Shown here piece after piece: positions 60,371 through 64,000 of a stretch of DNA of 64,000 nucleotides (position 1 is the first letter of the stretch; every line of letters starts with the position of its first letter). Source of the stretch: Tenacibaculum jejuense (lineage in GTDB: Bacteria; Bacteroidota; Bacteroidia; Flavobacteriales; Flavobacteriaceae); contig NZ_LT899436.1 of NCBI RefSeq assembly GCF_900198195.1, positions 3,563,001-3,627,000 on the forward strand, written 5' to 3'. The translations under genes were made by a program, and so were the position numbers. The notes beneath the pieces are model-generated. The model was not told the DNA's origin. It made no database searches and worked only from the letters and a program-made list of their open reading frames with translations.

Positions 60371-60378
60371 TATGTTTG
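60371..60378 (+). promoter_or_regulatory. Possible -7 promoter element overlapping the GT2 start
   Basis: TATGTTTG fits TAnnTTTG exactly and contains the ATG at 60372 used by the longest frame. If it is the real promoter, translation must begin downstream, at the TTG of 60384. Confidence 0.4.
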
Positions 60379-61382
60379 CAAACTTGAAAACTGCTGTAGT
60401 CATATTAAATTGGAATGGGAAAAAGTTGTTAGAACAATTTTTATCTTCTATTATTAACTTTTCTTCTGATGATGCAACTATTTACGTAGCTGATAATGCA
60501 TCGACAGATCAATCCATAACATTTGTTAAGAATAATTTTCCTCAGGTAAAAATTGTAGCTAATAAATTTAATGGCGGATACGCTAAAGGATACAATGATG
60601 CTTTACAACACATTGAAGCTGATATTTATTGTTTAATTAACTCTGATGTTGAAGTAACTCAAAACTGGTTAACTCCGATTATTGAGACTTTTAAAAATGA
60701 TGAGAATACAGCTATTATTCAACCAAAAATTTTAGATTTTAAAGATAAAACAAAGTTTGAATACGCTGGTGCAGCTGGAGGTTTTATCGATACTTTAGGC
60801 TATCCTTATTGTAGAGGAAGAGTTTTTAATTGTCTTGAAACTGATACTGGTCAATTTGATGAAACATCAGAAATATTTTGGGCCTCTGGAGCTTGCTTTT
60901 TTATCCGTAGTGAAGTTTTCCATAAGTTAGAAGGATTTGACGAAGATTATTTCGCGCACCAAGAAGAAATTGATCTTTGTTGGAGAGCTCAAAATGAAGG
61001 ACTTTCAGTAAAGTACGTGGGAAATTCTACTGTTTATCATGTTGGAGGAGCTACATTACAAGAATCTAATCCAAGAAAAACCTACCTCAATTTTAGAAAT
61101 AGCTTGTTAACCGCTTTAAAAAATGTTCCAAGTAAAAATTTATTCTTAGTTATTTTTATGCGCCTAATTTTAGATGGCGTTGCTGGTTTAAAATTTATAG
61201 TAGAACTAAGGCCAATACATACATGGTCTATAGTAAAAGCGCATTTTAGTTTTTATAAAAACTTGGTAAAATTCACTAAGAAGAGAAAACAAATTCAGCG
61301 TAAATCAAATTATAGCATTCACACTTCGGTAGTTTGGCAACATTTTGTTCTACAGCGTAAAAAATTTAACACCTTAAAATAA
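60372..61382 (+). CDS. GT2-family glycosyltransferase, rhamnosyltransferase-like
   Basis: A 336-aa GT-A glycosyltransferase of family 2. Motifs are TAVVILNWNGKKLLEQFL, YVADNASTDQS, NKFNGGYAKGYNDAL, the DxD-type INSDVEV, and WASGACFFIRSEVF...DEDYFAHQEEIDLCWRAQ (quoted in part). The C-terminus carries an amphipathic segment likely to touch the membrane. It probably adds a sugar in surface polysaccharide synthesis. Family members usually start MKxAVVILNWNG, which would correspond to the TTG at 60384; the ATG at 60372 lies in a promoter-like box, so the true start may be four codons later. Confidence 0.92.
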   Translation: MFANLKTAVVILNWNGKKLLEQFLSSIINFSSDDATIYVADNASTDQSITFVKNNFPQVKIVANKFNGGYAKGYNDALQHIEADIYCLINSDVEVTQNWLTPIIETFKNDENTAIIQPKILDFKDKTKFEYAGAAGGFIDTLGYPYCRGRVFNCLETDTGQFDETSEIFWASGACFFIRSEVFHKLEGFDEDYFAHQEEIDLCWRAQNEGLSVKYVGNSTVYHVGGATLQESNPRKTYLNFRNSLLTALKNVPSKNLFLVIFMRLILDGVAGLKFIVELRPIHTWSIVKAHFSFYKNLVKFTKKRKQIQRKSNYSIHTSVVWQHFVLQRKKFNTLK

Positions 61383-61384
61383 AA

Positions 61385-61414
61385 AGCTGTTCGAATTTCT
61401 ACATTCAAACAGCT
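61385..61414. terminator. Terminator between GT2 and GyrI-like genes
   Basis: 12-bp stem with one mismatch (61385-61396 with 61403-61414) and 6-nt loop, between convergent genes. Confidence 0.7.
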
Positions 61415-61424
61415 ATCATTACTC

Positions 61425-61886
61425 TTATTCTGTAGAAATATAAATTTTAACTTCTGTTTCTTTTTGTTGATCGACATCTGCTGGATAAACTTCAAAATCT
61501 GCTTCATATTTCCTGTCCAAATCTGTATTATTCCATATTTCCATCCATTTATTATACACTATATTATCTTCTAACTTTCCTTCTGCTGAAAATGCTTCGT
61601 AATTACCTTTTGCTATTTGAATACCGATCATATCCTCTGGGATATCTTTTAGCTGATCAACTTTGCACCCAATAATAATATCATAGGCTTCTGTAAAATC
61701 AGATTCATAATTCGTGTAGATAGCATAAACATCATTATTCTGTTTATGATTTATTTTACTTAAAACATCATCAGACATAAACTTTCCCCATAATGCAGGA
61801 ATATCTTTTGCTGCCTGCATATTCGCGTTAGTTGTTCTTGCTTTAATTCCAATAATGTTGAACGAATCGATTTGTGTTTTCTTCAT
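61425..61886 (-). CDS. GyrI-like effector-binding domain protein
   Basis: A 153-aa protein from the ATG at 61884-61886, giving the normal start MKKTQIDSFNIIGIKARTTN; the longer frame from 61913 adds residues outside the fold. It has the GyrI/AraC effector-binding fold: PALWGKFMSDDVLSKI, DVYAIYTNYESDFTEAYDII and GKLEDNIVYNKWMEIWNNTD. Such stand-alone domains bind hydrophobic cations or drugs. It follows the WYL regulator gene by 42 bp, a pairing that suggests ligand sensing or detoxification under that regulator. Confidence 0.88.
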   Translation of the reverse strand: MKKTQIDSFNIIGIKARTTNANMQAAKDIPALWGKFMSDDVLSKINHKQNNDVYAIYTNYESDFTEAYDIIIGCKVDQLKDIPEDMIGIQIAKGNYEAFSAEGKLEDNIVYNKWMEIWNNTDLDRKYEADFEVYPADVDQQKETEVKIYISTE

Positions 61887-61928
61887 TTTTGTAGTTTTAA
61901 AATTATTTACCACAAATCTAAAACCAGC

Positions 61929-62651
61929 TTATGTCAAAGGTGTGTCAGGGGTAGGATAATATTTTGCTCTACAAATATCAAAGTATTCTTTGAGCGTCAT
62001 TTCGTGTGGAGTAAAGTTGCTATCTAAATTTTCTATCTGATCGATTAAATCGATTCGAAAAACTCTAAAGTCATTTCTAAGTCGGCAAAATGCTATTAAA
62101 AGCCAGTTTTCATTTGTACTATATAATGCAAAAGGCTCTATTATTCGTTTTGTCAAATTATTTTCTAGAGAATTGTACTTAATTTTAATTAGTTTAAAGT
62201 CTGTTATTGCTGTTTGTAATGTAATTAAATTTTTACTTGTTGTTGCTTTTTCTGGATTGTATCTGAACTCTATTCTTTGTTCTAATAATTCTGATTTTTG
62301 CTGTTGTTGTTTTCTAAAAACAGACTTTATTTTCGTTATAGCATTCTCATAATTTTCAACTAAAGATTGGTCTTTATTTTTACCTATTAAATAAGCTGCT
62401 GTAATTAAAGCGTTGGCTTCTTCTTCAGTAAACATTACTGGAGGCAAATAATATCCTTCTAGAAGCGAATATCCTTTTCCTTCTTCAGTATAAACTGGAA
62501 TACCAGAATCTTCGATAGTTCTTATATCCCTATATATAGTTCTAACGCTTACCCCAAATTTTTCAGCCAAATAAGTTGCTGTTACAATTTTCTTTGATTG
62601 TAATTGTGTAATAATTGCTGTTAAGCGAGAAATACGCGGCTTATTGTTCAT
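61929..62651 (-). CDS. YafY-type HTH-WYL transcriptional regulator
   Basis: A 240-aa DeoR-like regulator with an N-terminal winged helix (RISRLTAIITQLQSKKIVTA, FGVSVRTIYRDIRTIEDSGIP) and a C-terminal WYL domain (LIKIKYNSL...IIEPFALYSTNENWLLIAFCRLRNDFRVFRID, quoted in part). WYL domains bind ligands such as nucleic acids or small cations. It overlaps the ceramidase-like gene by 11 bp and probably controls this operon or the GyrI-like gene that follows. Confidence 0.92.
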   Translation of the reverse strand: MNNKPRISRLTAIITQLQSKKIVTATYLAEKFGVSVRTIYRDIRTIEDSGIPVYTEEGKGYSLLEGYYLPPVMFTEEEANALITAAYLIGKNKDQSLVENYENAITKIKSVFRKQQQQKSELLEQRIEFRYNPEKATTSKNLITLQTAITDFKLIKIKYNSLENNLTKRIIEPFALYSTNENWLLIAFCRLRNDFRVFRIDLIDQIENLDSNFTPHEMTLKEYFDICRAKYYPTPDTPLT

Positions 62652-63342
62652 CAGATAATTCTTCTCTGTCTTTATAAATGTAATTTAATAAGAAAAAAAC
62701 AGCTACACCTCCGAAAGAATGCCACAACCAATGTGTTCCCATAGGTAAAATTGGAGTTAAAGTTCCTTTCACTACTAAATTATCTAAAGTTCTAAATGAA
62801 ACTGCTACTCCGAATATTAAAAATCCATATAATATGAGTTTAGCATTTTTCCATTTTGTTTTATAAGCATACCAAACAAAAGGAGTTACCACTGCTAAAG
62901 CTGTTACTAAATAACCAAATGAAATTCTATACTCATCAGGAAGAGGAATTTTTCTTGGAAAAATTGACAATGCCAAAAAGCCTAATAATAGTAAAATTCT
63001 TTTCCACCATTGTTTTTCAATTTTGCCAATAAAATAAATAATTCCTCCAAGACAAACTACCATAATTGGCAACCAATCTAGAACTAACCAAAACTCATGA
63101 CTTCTTGTACCGTGAAACATTGTTCCTCCAATCCAACTCGCGAAAATTACAGGGATTGCAAATAGAAAAAAAGGATGTTTTTTAGGATTTTTGTAGATCT
63201 TTGAACCAAAATAAATTAAAATACCGATAAATATGAGATTACTAAATGTATTGAAGGGTTCTACTGGTAATCTTCCTTCTATGGTTTCTTGATAAATTGG
63301 TCCGCTGTCATTTGGGAATTTCTGAATAATACTAAATAACAT
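62641..63342 (-). CDS. Alkaline-ceramidase-like membrane hydrolase (CREST superfamily)
   Basis: A 233-aa protein with about seven transmembrane helices. The pattern fits the CREST superfamily of alkaline ceramidases: an early acidic segment GRLPVEPFNTFSNLIF, the metal-site stretch SWIGGTMFHGTRSHEFWLVLD (shown in part as GTMFHGTRS and LVLDWLPIM), and the terminal H-x3-H motif in THWLWHSFGG. Family enzymes use a zinc site to cut the amide of ceramide. The sequence is divergent, so the substrate could be another amide lipid. It overlaps both neighbours by 11 bp. Confidence 0.72.
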   Translation of the reverse strand: MLFSIIQKFPNDSGPIYQETIEGRLPVEPFNTFSNLIFIGILIYFGSKIYKNPKKHPFFLFAIPVIFASWIGGTMFHGTRSHEFWLVLDWLPIMVVCLGGIIYFIGKIEKQWWKRILLLLGFLALSIFPRKIPLPDEYRISFGYLVTALAVVTPFVWYAYKTKWKNAKLILYGFLIFGVAVSFRTLDNLVVKGTLTPILPMGTHWLWHSFGGVAVFFLLNYIYKDREELSDEQ

Positions 63343-63952
63343 CTAAGCTTCCTTTTCCTTCTCTTACTACTTCTGGCTCATCTTGTGTTAAATCAATAAC
63401 TGTAGACGCATAATTATCTCCATAACCTCCATCTATAACAACATCAACAATTTGCTGCCATTTTTCGAAGATCAGTTCAGGATCTGTAGTGTATTCAATT
63501 ACTTCATCTTCATCATGAATTGACGTTGAAACAATAGGATTTCCTAATTGTTGCACAATAGCTCGTGCTATATTATTATCTGGCACACGTATACCCACAG
63601 TTTTTCTTTTCTTAAATGCTTTCGGTAAACTTGTACTTCCAGGTAAGATAAAAGTATAAGGCCCTGGTAAGGCTCTCTTTAAAATTTTATAAACTGGTGT
63701 GCTTATTTGCTTAACATAATCTGATAAATGACTCAAATCATTACAAACAAAAGAAAAGTTAGATTTTTCTAATTTCACCCCTTTAATACGAGCAACTTTT
63801 TCCATTGCTTTCATATTGGTAATATCACAACCTAATCCGTAAACTGTGTCCGTAGGATAAATAATTAAACCTCCAGATTGCAATACCTTTACAGCTTTAT
63901 CTATTTCTTTTGGATTCGGATTATCATTATATATTTTTAAAAATTGAGCCAT
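63332..63952 (-). CDS. YciO/Sua5/YrdC-family protein (threonylcarbamoyl-AMP synthase-like)
   Basis: A 206-aa protein of the YrdC/Sua5 superfamily, which makes threonylcarbamoyl-AMP for the t6A37 tRNA modification. Signature parts are GGLIIYPTDTVYGLGCDI, PGPYTFILPGS, TVGIRVPDN, GNPIVSTSIH and STVIDLTQDEPEVVREG. Length and the opening MAQFLKIYNDNP are closest to E. coli YciO, a paralogue whose main role is less certain than that of TsaC. It heads a four-gene minus-strand operon. The bases after it to the window end hold nothing I recognise. Confidence 0.9.
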   Translation of the reverse strand: MAQFLKIYNDNPNPKEIDKAVKVLQSGGLIIYPTDTVYGLGCDITNMKAMEKVARIKGVKLEKSNFSFVCNDLSHLSDYVKQISTPVYKILKRALPGPYTFILPGSTSLPKAFKKRKTVGIRVPDNNIARAIVQQLGNPIVSTSIHDEDEVIEYTTDPELIFEKWQQIVDVVIDGGYGDNYASTVIDLTQDEPEVVREGKGSLDVI

Positions 63953-64000
63953 TATAAATTGAACTTTAATATAAAGCTAAAAAGAAAACTTCCAACATGT

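Overview
This window is a piece of an AT-rich (roughly one third GC by eye) chromosome from a gliding-type member of the Flavobacteriaceae (Bacteroidota). The evidence is the gldI gliding-motility lipoprotein gene, two secreted proteins with type IX secretion (T9SS) C-terminal sorting domains, many short SCN/SCK-type lipoboxes, and repeated promoters of the Bacteroidota form TTTG-N19/20-TAnnTTTG. Tenacibaculum, Kordia or Polaribacter-like relatives are plausible, but I cannot fix the genus. I see no rRNA or tRNA gene, no CRISPR array, no insertion sequence and no prophage.

Layout. 1-4.6 kb: end of an unidentified gene, then a minus-strand run of envelope folding genes (DHH phosphoesterase, GldI, FKBP lipoprotein, cyclophilin-FKBP fusion, PAP2 phosphatase). 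4.7-7.7 kb: PhoD-like phosphatase, ndk, and the pair recF/DUF721. 7.7-15.2 kb: a plus-strand housekeeping run (TPR protein, ribH, small membrane protein, mutL, two rhomboid proteases, EEP-fold membrane protein, geranylgeranyl-reductase-like flavoprotein). 15.2-17 kb: a btaB-btaA pair predicted to make betaine lipid. 17-23.6 kb: unknown 123-aa protein, secreted M36 metalloprotease, and an operon of GNAT, ABM monooxygenase and oligopeptide-binding lipoprotein. 23.6-27.4 kb: mtaB, DUF6438 lipoprotein, alpha/beta hydrolase, MltD-like lytic transglycosylase.

27.7-35.7 kb is the most distinctive accessory stretch. It holds a 1001-aa leucine-rich-repeat T9SS protein built of three tandem modules, an 83-aa peptide with a double-glycine export leader and four core cysteines behind a possible RNA pseudoknot, a lipoprotein, a 956-aa fusion of two flavin oxidases, and a 33-codon ORF downstream of that fusion. 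35.7-38.9 kb: folE, hisS, BrkB. 38.9-44.7 kb: a series of poorly characterised envelope proteins, including two paralogues, one of which carries an SH3-like domain.

44.8-50.4 kb: an operon nadC-unknown-Vat-like acetyltransferase-M3 peptidase, preceded by a GH99-like lipoprotein. 50.5-56.6 kb: rlmH, rdgB, a FecCD/FecE-type importer without binding protein, M28 peptidase, DUF1304, AlkC/AlkD-like HEAT protein, DUF1569. 56.7-64 kb: outer-membrane barrel, holA, solitary HSDR_N nuclease-fold protein, orphan response regulator, GT2 glycosyltransferase, and a minus-strand operon YciO/Sua5-like, ceramidase-like, WYL regulator, GyrI-like.

Most genes lie in short co-directional runs with overlaps of 1-17 bp, separated by clear intrinsic terminators, many of them bidirectional between convergent genes. 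Several start codons offered by the longest ORFs fall inside promoter elements or before a lipoprotein signal, and I moved those starts downstream. Functional statements rest on motif recognition and memory of protein families; no database search was run.
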